64,000 bases of DNA from CAVUWL01 sp963700105 (GCA_963700105.1 CAVOWL010000005.1:248001-312000), one strand, 5' to 3'; positions 15,717 to 24,099 are shown, numbered from the stretch's first letter. Notes: generated by a model not told the origin, from the letters alone. Numbers and translations are program-made.

Positions 15717-16688
15717 ATGCCCTTCCCCGCCACCCGCCTGCGCCGCCTGCGCCGCACCGAGTCTCTGCGCTCCCTGGTGCGCGAGACCGACCTTTCACCC
15801 GCGCACCTGATCCAGCCCGCCTTTGTGGTTGCCCGCGAAGGGGTGCGCGAGGAGGTCGCCTCGATGCCCGGCATCGAGCGGTACTCGATCTCAGAACTGG
15901 TGGCCGAGGCGACCGAGATCATCGCCTCGGGAGTTGGAGCGATCCTGCTTTTCGGCATCCCTTCGTCCAAGGATGAGAGCGGCAGCGGCGCCTATGACGA
16001 CGAGGGGGTCGTACAGATGGCGATCCGGGCCCTCAAGGAGGCCCACCCCCAACTCGTCGTGATAACCGACGTCTGCCTTTGTGAGTACACCAACCACGGC
16101 CACTGCGGCTTCATCCGAGAGGGCGAGGTCGACAACGACATCACGGTCGAGCTGCTGGCCAAAACGGCGATCTCCCACGCCCTCGCCGGCGCCGACGCGG
16201 TGGCGCCAAGTGACATGATGGATGGCCGGGTCGGCGCGATCCGATTCCAGCTCAACGAGGAGGGCCATTCCGAGGTCCCGATCATCGCCTACAGCGCGAA
16301 GTACGCATCGGCCCTCTACGGTCCCTTTCGCGAGGCCGCCGACTCGACACCTGGCTTCGGCGATCGGCGTGGCTACCAGATGGACCCGGCCAATGCGGCG
16401 GAGGCCGTGCGAGAGGCCGAACTGGACCTCGAAGAGGGTGCCGACATGCTGATGGTCAAGCCAGCGACGCCGTACCTGGATGTGCTGTATCGGGTCAAGC
16501 AGGCCACCGGCGCCCCGCTCGCCGCCTACCACGTTTCCGGTGAGTACTCGATGCTGAAGGCCGCGGCAGCCAACGGCTGGATCGAGGAGCGCGCCGCGGT
16601 TCTTGAGACCCTGACCTCGATCCGCCGTGCCGGCGCCGACGCGATCGTCACCTACTACGCGAAGGAGGCTGCACGATGGCTTCAGTAG
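15717..16688 (+). CDS. hemB: Delta-aminolevulinic acid dehydratase (porphobilinogen synthase)
   Basis: Condenses two 5-aminolevulinates into porphobilinogen, the second step of tetrapyrrole synthesis. 323 residues. The cysteine-rich metal site DVCLCEYTNHGHCG (about 118-131) marks the zinc-dependent class. The two active-site lysines are in IAYSAKYASALYGPF (near 200) and MLMVKPATPYLD (near 252). The ahbAB-like fusion starts 13 nt before its stop, and hemL follows, giving a tetrapyrrole operon. ATG 15717 is fixed by the TAGAAT box just upstream and by the family N-terminus RLRRLRR. Confidence 0.97.
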   Translation: MPFPATRLRRLRRTESLRSLVRETDLSPAHLIQPAFVVAREGVREEVASMPGIERYSISELVAEATEIIASGVGAILLFGIPSSKDESGSGAYDDEGVVQMAIRALKEAHPQLVVITDVCLCEYTNHGHCGFIREGEVDNDITVELLAKTAISHALAGADAVAPSDMMDGRVGAIRFQLNEEGHSEVPIIAYSAKYASALYGPFREAADSTPGFGDRRGYQMDPANAAEAVREAELDLEEGADMLMVKPATPYLDVLYRVKQATGAPLAAYHVSGEYSMLKAAAANGWIEERAAVLETLTSIRRAGADAIVTYYAKEAARWLQ

Positions 16689-17770
16689 ACACGGGGAGGA
16701 TTCCCCAATCCAAGGCCCGTACCCGCAAGGACGGGGCGGCGATCCCACTTGATGAGACAGACAAGCGATTGATGAACCTGCTGCAGTCGAGTTTTCCGCT
16801 CGACCCCGAGCCCTTCGCGCTAGTTGCGTCGCAGGCGGAGCTGGAGCTCGCCGAGGTGCTGGCGCGTACCGAGCGCCTGCTCGAGGGGCGCATCATTCGC
16901 GAGATCACCCCGATCTTCGATACCAGAGCGTTGGGGTATGAGTCGATGTTGGTTGCGGCCAAAGTTGACAGCGAGAACCCTCAGCGTGCCGCCAAGATCG
17001 TCAACTCCCATCCCGGCGTTTCGCATAACTACCTGCGCACTCACGACTTCAACCTCTGGTTCACGATTGCCACCCCGCCCGACTCTGAGCTTGGCCTCGC
17101 CGGGACCCTCGAGGTGCTGATGGGTGAGACCGGAGCATCCTCGATGCGCCAGCTTCCCACCCTGACCCTGTTCAAGATCAACATGAACCTCGAGATGGAG
17201 AAGGGAACCGAAGCCCTGGCCGCGGCGGTTGACTCCTCGCCGCCGCGCGAGCTCGACCGCCAGCCCTACGATGAGACCGACATCGCGGTGATCTGTGCTC
17301 TGCAGGGTCCGATGGCCGCGGTCGAGCGCCCCTACGACGAGGCGGCCACCGCGCTGGGGATCTCAACGGAGGCGCTGCTGGCGCGGTTGCAGGGCATGGT
17401 CGAGCGCAAAATCTTGCGCAGGGTCGCTGCGATTCTCTACCACCGACGCGCCGGGTTCTCGGCAAATGGAATGGGGGTTTGGAAGGTTCCCGCCGAGCAG
17501 ATCATGCAGACCGGCGCGCGGATGGCCGCCTTCCGCGGCATCTCCCACTGCTACCAGCGGCCGACTTATGAGGACTGGCCCTACAGCGTCTTCACGATGG
17601 CCCACGGTCGCTCCAAGCAGGAGTGCGACGCGATCCTCGCCTCGATTGCCGCCGAGTGCGAGATGGGTCCCGACGATCGAGCCACCCTTTACTCCTCAAC
17701 CGAGTACAAGAAGATTCGCCTTCATTACTTCACCGACGATTACGCCGCCTGGGAGGCGGCGCACGCCTAG
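16676..17770 (+). CDS. ahbAB: Siroheme decarboxylase, AhbA-AhbB fusion (Lrp/AsnC-like tandem)
   Basis: Siroheme decarboxylase removes two acetate carboxyls from siroheme to give 12,18-didecarboxysiroheme, the start of the siroheme-dependent heme route. It usually consists of two related chains, AhbA and AhbB. Here 364 residues carry both: an AhbA-like half (about 25-180; HTH DETDKRLMNLLQSSFPLD, then REITPIFDTRALGYESML, HPGVSHNYLRTHDFNLWFT and LPTLTLFKIN) and an AhbB-like half (about 198-360; DETDIAVICALQG, RRVAAILYHRRAGFSANGMG, GISHCYQRPTYEDWPYSVFT). The His and Tyr/Trp-rich motifs of both halves are kept. It lies between hemB and hemL, which supports a tetrapyrrole enzyme over an Lrp regulator. 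A heme d1 role (NirDLGH relatives) is less likely, with no nir genes here. Confidence 0.85.
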   Translation: MASVDTGRIPQSKARTRKDGAAIPLDETDKRLMNLLQSSFPLDPEPFALVASQAELELAEVLARTERLLEGRIIREITPIFDTRALGYESMLVAAKVDSENPQRAAKIVNSHPGVSHNYLRTHDFNLWFTIATPPDSELGLAGTLEVLMGETGASSMRQLPTLTLFKINMNLEMEKGTEALAAAVDSSPPRELDRQPYDETDIAVICALQGPMAAVERPYDEAATALGISTEALLARLQGMVERKILRRVAAILYHRRAGFSANGMGVWKVPAEQIMQTGARMAAFRGISHCYQRPTYEDWPYSVFTMAHGRSKQECDAILASIAAECEMGPDDRATLYSSTEYKKIRLHYFTDDYAAWEAAHA

Positions 17771-17836
17771 TTTGCCCCACCCAGGTCCGCCCGCCCGCCC
17801 CCCTGCGACGGCGCTCAACTTTCCCGGGACCCCCGC

Positions 17837-19102
17837 ATGAGCCGCTCGGAAGAAATGTTTGAGCGGGCATTGCGTGTACTGCCGGGGGGAGTCAACTCCC
17901 CGGTCAGGGCGATGCGCCAAATCGGGCGGGAGCCGATCTTCATCGAGCGGGGCAGGGGATGTGAGCTGATCGACGTCGACGGAAACCGCTACCTCGACTG
18001 GGTCGGGTCATGGGGGCCCCTGATCCTCGGCCACGCCCATCCCGCGGTGGTTACGGCGATCGAGGTCGCCGCCGCCCGTGGTTCCAGCTTCGGTGCGCCC
18101 TGCGGCGCCGAGGTTGATCTCGCCGAGGAGGTGGCGGCCCGCGTCCCATCGGTTCAGATGCTGCGCATGACCAGCTCCGGAACCGAGGCGGCGATGGCAG
18201 CGGTGCGGCTCGCCCGCGCGGCCACCGGACGCGAGGTGATCATCAAGTTCGCCGGCGCCTACCATGGCCACTCCGACGCTCTGCTAGCCGCCGCGGGTTC
18301 CGGTCTGGCGACGCTCGGAATTCCGGCTAGCCCCGGGGTCAGCGCCGTACAGACCTCACAGACCGTGGTCGTGGGCTGGAATGACCGCAGCGCCGTCGAA
18401 GCGGCCCTTGCGGAGTTTTCGGTGGCGGCGCTTGTGGCCGAGCCGGTCCCCGCCAACATGGGCGTGGTCCTGCCCGAGCCCGGGTTCCTCGAGTTCCTGC
18501 GCGAGGCGAGCGCCGCCGCCGGGACGCTCTTGATCTTCGATGAGGTGATCACCGGATTTCGGGTGGCACTCGGAGGGGCCCAGGAGCTCTTCGGGGTTGC
18601 CCCCGACATCACCCTGCTCGGCAAGGTGCTCGGCGGCGGGTTGCCGGCCGCGGCCCTCGCCGGGCGCCGTGAGCTGATGGAACAGCTGGCACCCTCGGGC
18701 GAGGTCTATCAGGCCGGAACCCTCTCCGGCAATCCACTCGCGATCGCCGCCGGGCTTGCCACCTTGGAGCAGTTGGACTCTCGAGCCTATGAGCGACTTG
18801 GAGATCTGACCGACCGTCTCGCCGAGGGATTGGCCGAGCTGAGCGCCGGCCGACCCCTCTCGGTGGCCTCGGCTCCGGGGCTGGTCACCCTCTTTTTCAG
18901 CGAAGCCCCGGTCCGAGATTTCGCCGCGGCGCTCTCCTGTGACACCGTCGCCCACGCGAGCTTTTGCCGGGCGATGCTCGAGCGTGGGATCTACCCGCCG
19001 CCCTCCCAGTTTGAGGCCTGGTTTGTCTCCCTGGCCCACGATGAGGAAAGCATCGAGCGGACCCTGGCGGCGGCGGAGGAAGCGCTGGAGGAGGCGCTGT
19101 GA
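17837..19102 (+). CDS. hemL: Glutamate-1-semialdehyde 2,1-aminomutase
   Basis: PLP enzyme that turns glutamate-1-semialdehyde into 5-aminolevulinate in the C5 pathway. 421 residues. N-terminal VLPGGVNSPVRAM (about 14-26), YLDWVGSWGPLILGHAHP, MLRMTSSGTEAAMAAVRLAR (about 111-130), FAGAYHGHSD, LIFDEVITGFR, and the PLP lysine in ITLLGKVLGGGLPAAA (near 264). YQAGTLSGNPLA is also conserved. With hemB and the ahbAB fusion it supplies porphobilinogen by the glutamyl-tRNA route. The preceding 66-bp gap is C-rich and carries no clear ribosome site. Its stop overlaps the next gene by 4 nt. Confidence 0.96.
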   Translation: MSRSEEMFERALRVLPGGVNSPVRAMRQIGREPIFIERGRGCELIDVDGNRYLDWVGSWGPLILGHAHPAVVTAIEVAAARGSSFGAPCGAEVDLAEEVAARVPSVQMLRMTSSGTEAAMAAVRLARAATGREVIIKFAGAYHGHSDALLAAAGSGLATLGIPASPGVSAVQTSQTVVVGWNDRSAVEAALAEFSVAALVAEPVPANMGVVLPEPGFLEFLREASAAAGTLLIFDEVITGFRVALGGAQELFGVAPDITLLGKVLGGGLPAAALAGRRELMEQLAPSGEVYQAGTLSGNPLAIAAGLATLEQLDSRAYERLGDLTDRLAEGLAELSAGRPLSVASAPGLVTLFFSEAPVRDFAAALSCDTVAHASFCRAMLERGIYPPPSQFEAWFVSLAHDEESIERTLAAAEEALEEAL

Positions 19103-19650
19103 GCGCCGCGCGAGGGCCCGGGCGCCGAATCGAGACCGCCGCCGGGCTCAACGAGCTGACCGAGCCCGCGGGTGCATTGGAGGCGCTCGGTGTCTGGCTG
19201 CGCGCGCAACAGACGCCGATCTCACCCTTTGTGGTTGAGTCGCGCGAGCAGCCAACCCTCGGGATGGCGGCGGCGGGTGGTCGTGCCGTCGCCGCCGCGC
19301 CCGCGCAGTACGCGCTTGTCATCGAGGCAGTCCGCGAGGGCTACCTGCTGCATTACGCGAGGCCGCGCCTGCTCGCCGGCCATGACCCCGACTTGGCGCT
19401 GCTCGCCGGCGATTATCTCTACGCGCTCGGGATCGAACGCCTCGCGGCGCTTGGCGATGCGGACGCGGTCTGTGAGTTGGCCGATCTGATCAGCCTCTGT
19501 GCACAGCTGCACAGCGAGGATCGAGGGGGTGCTCTGGAGGATCTGTGGAGGGCGTCGGTGGGGGTGATCGCCGACGGTCCAAGCGGCGAGCATCAGGCGC
19601 AAAAGCAGGCGCTTCGCTCAGGCCGACCGCATCCGGTGCGGAGTCAATAG
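19099..19650 (+). CDS. Uncharacterised protein resembling part of a polyprenyl synthase fold
   Basis: 183 residues from GTG 19099, translationally coupled to hemL. I do not know a named family. Residues 104-120 (GDYLYALGIERLAALGD) match residues 122-138 of the polyprenyl synthase encoded at 22671 (GDLLFSRAFALLGEAGD) in length and pattern; the following helix also looks similar. Neither aspartate-rich DDxxD motif is present, so it cannot be a normal prenyltransferase. It may be a helper subunit or a relic fold reused in the adjacent quinone/bc1 pathway. The N- and C-termini are arginine-rich and low in complexity. The tail holds a run of serine, arginine and histidine that looks unstructured. 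Confidence 0.6.
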   Translation: MSAARGPGRRIETAAGLNELTEPAGALEALGVWLRAQQTPISPFVVESREQPTLGMAAAGGRAVAAAPAQYALVIEAVREGYLLHYARPRLLAGHDPDLALLAGDYLYALGIERLAALGDADAVCELADLISLCAQLHSEDRGGALEDLWRASVGVIADGPSGEHQAQKQALRSGRPHPVRSQ

Positions 19651-19671
19651 ACTTCCGGTTTCCAGCGAGCT

Positions 19672-20352
19672 GTGGCCGACGACGCGGACAACAGGAACGG
19701 GGCCGAAGAGGCTGCCGTGGAGGGGCGGGCAAAGCCCGACCCGCCCGGCTACTTTGAGGGCGAGTCAATGACCCGTCGCCGCGCCTTCACGATCGCCGCC
19801 CAGGGGGTCGGCGGTATCGCCGGAGCAGCGATCATTCTGCCCGCGGTTGGCTTCGCGATTGCGCCGATATTTCACCGTGGCAAGGAGCGCTGGGAGGCGA
19901 TTGGGCCGGTCGGCAACTTTGTCGAAGACACCTATCGACAGGTCGTCTTCACCGAAACCGAGGGGATCGGCGACATCGGTAAGACCACCGCCTACGTTCG
20001 CAAGGGCTCGGCCGAGCTGGGCGAGAACCCGAAGGAACTCATCGCGCTGTCCAACCGCTGCGCACACCTCGGCTGTCCGGTCCGCTTCGTCGAAGCAGCA
20101 GGCAACTTCATCTGCCCCTGCCACGGTGGAGTCTATGAATTCCAGGGCAAGCCGATCGGTGGCCCGCCGGTACGTCCCCTCGATCACTTCCAGACTCGAA
20201 TCCGCGGGGGCCAGGTCGAGCTCGGCCCCCGCTACAGCGTCACCAACCAGCTAGAACCGGTTCGCGCCCGCGACCCCGGGGAGTTCACGGGAGGAATCTG
20301 GGAATACCTCTACCCGCCCCGACCCTCCACCTTTCCCCCGCCCTCCCACTAG
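19672..20352 (+). CDS. qcrA: Rieske 2Fe-2S protein of the menaquinol-cytochrome c complex
   Basis: Carries the high-potential iron-sulfur cluster that takes electrons from menaquinol. 226 residues from GTG 19672. An N-terminal cytoplasmic tail ends in a twin-arginine motif MTRRRAFTIAAQG (about 33-45), then a hydrophobic anchor (GIAGAAIILPAVGFAIA, about 48-64). The cluster ligands are CAHLGCPV (about 128-135) and CPCHGGVY (about 147-154), the classic Rieske pair with the disulfide cysteines. Twin-arginine targeting fits tatA and tatC being encoded 4 kb downstream. It is followed by the cytochrome b6 and subunit IV genes. Confidence 0.95.
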   Translation: MADDADNRNGAEEAAVEGRAKPDPPGYFEGESMTRRRAFTIAAQGVGGIAGAAIILPAVGFAIAPIFHRGKERWEAIGPVGNFVEDTYRQVVFTETEGIGDIGKTTAYVRKGSAELGENPKELIALSNRCAHLGCPVRFVEAAGNFICPCHGGVYEFQGKPIGGPPVRPLDHFQTRIRGGQVELGPRYSVTNQLEPVRARDPGEFTGGIWEYLYPPRPSTFPPPSH

Positions 20353-20365
20353 GCCCTAGACAGCG

Positions 20366-21256
20366 ATGAAGATCCCCGATCTGATCGTCCCGGCGCCGCT
20401 TCGGAAACCGGCCAAGCCGGGACAGGGCAGCAACGGCAAGGGCCAAGCGCCGGCCGATCTAAAGACCTCTCCACCCGAGCGCCCCAGCGATGCTCAGCGC
20501 GCCACCCAGCAGGCTAAGGATGCGCCCGCCGCCACCCTCGCCTGGGTCGATCAGCGCACCGGAGCCAGCGGCTTTCTCACCGGGATGCTCTACCGCAAGG
20601 TCCCCAAAGGCACCAACTGGTACTACACGCTCGGCTCGGCGACCCTCTTTGCCTTCATCGTGCAGGCGGTGACGGGGGTCTTCTTGGCGATGTTCTACAC
20701 ACCGTCGGCGACCCAGGCCTACGCCTCGATCTCCCATATCAACAACGATGTCTTCCTCGGTCAGTTCGTGCACGGGATGCACAAGTGGGGAGCCAGCGTG
20801 ATGGTGATCCTCGTCTTCTTGCACATGGGGCGCACCTTTTTCTTTGGCGCCTACAAGTTCCCGCGCGAGTTGAACTGGGTGATCGGCGTGGTGCTCTTGA
20901 TCTTGACGATGACGATGGCCTTCACCGGCTATCTGCTGCCCTTCGATCAGCGCTCCTACTGGGCCTCGATCGTCGGTATCAACATCAACGGCACGGCGCC
21001 AATACTCGGACCCTACCTCTCAGACTTCCTGCGGGCGGGCCCCGAGTTCGGGGCCACCACGCTGGCCCGCTTTTACTCGATCCACATGCTGTTGGTTCCG
21101 GGTGCGATCATCGCTTTGATCGGGGCCCACCTCTATCTCGTCGTCAAGCTGGGGACCACGGCGCCGCCTTGGGTGCGCGCCGACAAACCGAAGGTGGCTG
21201 TCCCCGCCGAGCAGCTCGACGCGGGGGTCAAGGGCAACGGAGCCGCCCCGGTCTGA
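20366..21256 (+). CDS. qcrB: Cytochrome b6-type subunit (N-terminal half of cytochrome b)
   Basis: Binds the two b hemes and forms the quinol sites. 296 residues. After an unusual proline/lysine/glutamine-rich cytoplasmic extension of about 70 residues come four helices. The heme ligands pair as His139/His153 (HKWGASVMVILVFLHMG) and His240/His255 (HMLLVPGAIIALIGAHLYL), spacings of 14 and 15, the b6f-like pattern. The extension has no counterpart in cytochrome b6 and may be a docking tail. ATG 20366 follows the Rieske stop by 13 nt. The C-terminal helices are supplied by the next gene. Confidence 0.93.
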   Translation: MKIPDLIVPAPLRKPAKPGQGSNGKGQAPADLKTSPPERPSDAQRATQQAKDAPAATLAWVDQRTGASGFLTGMLYRKVPKGTNWYYTLGSATLFAFIVQAVTGVFLAMFYTPSATQAYASISHINNDVFLGQFVHGMHKWGASVMVILVFLHMGRTFFFGAYKFPRELNWVIGVVLLILTMTMAFTGYLLPFDQRSYWASIVGININGTAPILGPYLSDFLRAGPEFGATTLARFYSIHMLLVPGAIIALIGAHLYLVVKLGTTAPPWVRADKPKVAVPAEQLDAGVKGNGAAPV

Positions 21257-21260
21257 TGCG

Positions 21261-21962
21261 ATGAAGCCACGCGACAAGCAGGCATACCTCGAGGAGTACG
21301 AGCTGCTCAAGAAGAAGGGAAAGCCCTTCTTCCCATATGCGGTGCTGAAGGACTCAACGATGGCGCTGATCGTGGTCGCGGTGATCATCGCAATGTCGAT
21401 AATTCTCGGTGCCGAACAGGGCCCCAAGGCAAACCCGACGACGACGACCTACGTGCCCCGGCCGGAGTGGTACTTCTACTTCCTCTTCGAGGTCTTGCGG
21501 GTGATCAAAGGGCCCGAACTCGTTCCGATTGCGACGATCGGAGTGCCCACGGTCTGCATGATCTTGCTCCTCTTTTTGCCCTTCTATGACCGCAGCCCCG
21601 AGCGCCGCCCCGAGCGCCGCCCGATCGCGACGACCGCGGGCATCATGACGATTCTCGCGATGGGTTATTTGACCTACTCCGGCGCGGTGGCCGGCGCGCC
21701 GACCGAAATCTCGCTGAAGGTCGCACCTCAATACGAAGCGGGCAAGCTGGTGGTGGCCGGGTCGGGCTGCCTTGCCTGCCACAGGCTCGGAGAAAACGGC
21801 AACAAAGGGCCGGGACCGGAATTGACCCATATCGGCGCCCGCATCCCCCGCGCGGCGATTATTCGCTCGGTCGAAATCGGTCCGGGTATCATGCCCTCAT
21901 TCCGCGACCTACCGCCGAAAAAGCTCAACGAGCTAGCTGACTTCCTCTCCTCACTCAACTAA
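21261..21962 (+). CDS. qcrC: Cytochrome b subunit IV fused to a c-type cytochrome
   Basis: Completes the menaquinol-cytochrome c oxidoreductase: the N-terminal two-thirds supply the last helices of cytochrome b (subunit IV), the C-terminal third a cytochrome c. 233 residues. Subunit IV landmarks are PRPEWYFYFLFEVLRVIKGP (about 67-86; the PEW quinol-site motif) and three hydrophobic helices. The heme c attachment motif is CLACH (near 171-175), with a candidate axial methionine in GPGIMPSF (near 213). The heme-carrying end is extracytoplasmic. The layout matches Bacillus-type QcrC rather than the di-heme QcrC of mycobacteria. It starts 4 nt after qcrB. Confidence 0.94.
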   Translation: MKPRDKQAYLEEYELLKKKGKPFFPYAVLKDSTMALIVVAVIIAMSIILGAEQGPKANPTTTTYVPRPEWYFYFLFEVLRVIKGPELVPIATIGVPTVCMILLLFLPFYDRSPERRPERRPIATTAGIMTILAMGYLTYSGAVAGAPTEISLKVAPQYEAGKLVVAGSGCLACHRLGENGNKGPGPELTHIGARIPRAAIIRSVEIGPGIMPSFRDLPPKKLNELADFLSSLN

Positions 21963-22005
21963 ACCCTCCCGGGACTCCGCCCAGTTCGCGGAGCAGGTCA
22001 ACCGC

Positions 22006-22674
22006 ATGTTCGACCGCGTTGCCGGTCGCTACGACGTGCTGAACTCTGTAATGACGGCGGGTCTGCACCACCGCTGGCGACAGCGCGCCGTGCGGCGAGC
22101 CGCGCTCGGTCCCGGCGACGCCGCTCTCGACGTTTGCTGTGGCACCGGCGACCTCTCGCTGGAGCTGGCTGCGGTGGTCTCTCCCGGAGGCCACGTGATC
22201 GGGTGCGATTTCTCTGAGCCGATGCTCGATCTGGCCCGAGAGAAGGCGGCGGTCAATGGCGCCCGCGGGGTTCGCTTCGAGTGGGCCGACGCGCTCGAGC
22301 TTCCCTACGACGCAGCCAGCTTCAGCGCGGTGACCGTAGGGTTTGGAATCCGCAACCTCGCCGACCTTGATCGCGGTCTGCGCGAGATGACCCGAGTTCT
22401 GCGCCCGGGGGGGAGCCTGGTAATCCTCGAGATCACCCAGCCACGCCGGCCGCCGCTCTCGCTCTTTTACTCGCTGTGGTTTGAGCGGATCGTTCCCCTG
22501 ATCGGCAAGCTCTCCGCAGAGCCGCAGGCCTACTCCTACCTCCCCGAGTCGGTCGGCAGCTTCCCCGATCCGCACCGGCTGGCGGAGAAGATGGACTCGG
22601 TTGGGCTCGGTCAGATTCGCTACACGGTGCTCGCCGGCGGGATCATCGCGATCCACAGCGGCGTCCGCGAGTGA
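22006..22674 (+). CDS. menG: Demethylmenaquinone methyltransferase (MenG/UbiE family)
   Basis: Adds the ring methyl group in the last step of menaquinone synthesis. 222 residues. UbiE landmarks are MFDRVAGRYDVLNSVMTAGL (1-20), LDVCCGTGDLSLELA (about 43-57, SAM binding), VIGCDFSEPML (about 64-74), VGFGIRNLADLDRGLREM and VLRPGGSLVILEITQP. The homologous region begins at the chosen ATG and no good upstream start exists. The next gene is a polyprenyl synthase that overlaps its stop, so side-chain and ring-methylation enzymes are made together, right after the complex that uses the quinone. Confidence 0.93.
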   Translation: MFDRVAGRYDVLNSVMTAGLHHRWRQRAVRRAALGPGDAALDVCCGTGDLSLELAAVVSPGGHVIGCDFSEPMLDLAREKAAVNGARGVRFEWADALELPYDAASFSAVTVGFGIRNLADLDRGLREMTRVLRPGGSLVILEITQPRRPPLSLFYSLWFERIVPLIGKLSAEPQAYSYLPESVGSFPDPHRLAEKMDSVGLGQIRYTVLAGGIIAIHSGVRE

Positions 22675-23702
22675 CCCGGCCCGCGGCGGTCCCGCCGCCG
22701 GTGACCGCGGTCCTCGATGCATCCAGCCGTTGGCTACCAGCCCAACTCGGGGAGGTGGAGAAAGGACTGCGCGAGCTGAGCGCCGGACACGGAAGGTTGC
22801 TCACCGAGGACTCCCAGGCGACTCTCGCCGCTGGCGGCAAGCGGCTGCGCCCCCTTTTGGTCTTGCTCTGTGCGGGCGGCAACGGAGGGGAGGCCGCAAT
22901 CCGTGCGGCGACCGCGATCGAGCTGGTCCACATGGCAACCCTCGTCCACGACGATGTTTTGGACCGGGCGCCGCTGCGACGCGGTCATCCAACCGTCGCG
23001 GTCAGCTCTGGTCGCGAGCGTGCGGTTGCCACCGGGGACCTGCTCTTCTCGAGGGCCTTCGCGCTGCTGGGCGAAGCCGGGGACGTAACTGCGATCGGGC
23101 TGCTCAGCGAGGCCTCGCTCGCGCTCGCCCGCGGCGAGCTGCTCCAGCGCGGCGACGCTTTTCAGCTCGGGCTGAGCGAGCAGCGCTACCTGGAACGCTG
23201 CCGCCTAAAGACGGCGAAGCTCTTCTCGGCCGCCTGTCTGCTCGGATACAACGCGGCCAATCCCCGAATCGGCTCCGCTGAAGACGACGCCGCTGAGCGC
23301 GGTGTCTTGACTGAGGCCGAGCGCGAGATCGAATCCTTTGGCGGGGAGGTCGGACTCGCCTTTCAGCTGCTCGACGACGTGCTCGACGTGGCGGGCCCCC
23401 CCGAGCGCACCGGCAAGGCTCGCGGAACCGACCTCCTCGACGGAACCGTCACCTTGCCGCTGATCATCGCAGCGCGACTTGATCGGGGAATCGCCACGGT
23501 TGATTTGCGCAGCCTCGACGCCGAGAGCGTCGAGGCCCTCTGCGATCGCATCGCCGCCACCGGGGCGCTGGAGCAGGTCCGATCGGCGGCGTATGAGCTG
23601 GTCGCCGCCTCAAAATCGCGGCTCGGATCGGAGATCTTTGAGCCTGAACAGCGCCACCTGCTCGAGCTGGTCGCCGACGGCCTCGTGCAGCGCTACAGCT
23701 GA
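22671..23702 (+). CDS. Polyprenyl (probably heptaprenyl or longer) diphosphate synthase
   Basis: Extends allylic diphosphates with isopentenyl diphosphate to make the menaquinone side chain. 343 residues. GGKRLRPLLVLL (about 55-66); first aspartate motif LVHDDVLD (about 91-98) with RRGHPTV after it; second motif LLDDVLDVAG (about 233-242), preceded by GLAFQ. Between the helices, residues 122-138 resemble a small protein encoded at 19099. GTG start overlapping the menG stop. Chain length cannot be read. An extra insert near 200-215 (SAEDDAAERGV) is unusual. It is probably the last gene of the run that starts at hemB. Confidence 0.92.
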   Translation: MTRPAAVPPPVTAVLDASSRWLPAQLGEVEKGLRELSAGHGRLLTEDSQATLAAGGKRLRPLLVLLCAGGNGGEAAIRAATAIELVHMATLVHDDVLDRAPLRRGHPTVAVSSGRERAVATGDLLFSRAFALLGEAGDVTAIGLLSEASLALARGELLQRGDAFQLGLSEQRYLERCRLKTAKLFSAACLLGYNAANPRIGSAEDDAAERGVLTEAEREIESFGGEVGLAFQLLDDVLDVAGPPERTGKARGTDLLDGTVTLPLIIAARLDRGIATVDLRSLDAESVEALCDRIAATGALEQVRSAAYELVAASKSRLGSEIFEPEQRHLLELVADGLVQRYS

Positions 23703-23766
23703 GGCTCGAAGCGGAGGAGCCTGGGGAGTTGGCGGAGCGAGGCAGCGGGGCGCTTGGCCCCCGCCC

Positions 23767-24099
23767 TCAGCGGAAGTCTTCGGCGCTGATCAGGTCTGCA
23801 GCAAGGGCGGTCGCAAAGGCCTCAACCATCAGCGCCATGTTCTCGTGCTCGAGCACCCGCAGCTCCTCTGCAAGGGCGTAGGTGCCGATGTCGAGCTGCT
23901 CATCGAAATCGTCGATCTCGCGCTCGCCGTGAACTCCGTCGCAGCACCACTCGCAGTTGGGACAGCGCCGCCAGACCCGCCAGCGAGCCCGGTCGGTGGT
24001 CTGCTCCCAGCAGGTCGGCTGAACCAGGCGCGAGCTGCACCTCGGGCAAACGTGAAGCCCTGGGGCAGTCTGGATCTGGCTGTGAGCGATCTCTCTCAT
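23767..24099 (-). CDS. Zinc-ribbon-like small protein of unknown function
   Basis: 110 residues from ATG 24099; an upstream extension to 24195 is arginine-rich and lies over the tatA promoter, so it is not used. Two CPxC pairs (VCPRCSSRLVQPTC near 16-29 and RRCPNCEWCC near 44-53) suggest one zinc ribbon with an extra cysteine pair. A tryptophan- and arginine-rich stretch lies between them. The rest is acidic and helical (EIDDFDEQLDIGTYALAEEL, then a helix rich in Ala and Leu). I do not recognise the family. It is convergent with the polyprenyl synthase gene and divergent from tatA. Confidence 0.72.
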   Translation of the reverse strand: MREIAHSQIQTAPGLHVCPRCSSRLVQPTCWEQTTDRARWRVWRRCPNCEWCCDGVHGEREIDDFDEQLDIGTYALAEELRVLEHENMALMVEAFATALAADLISAEDFR

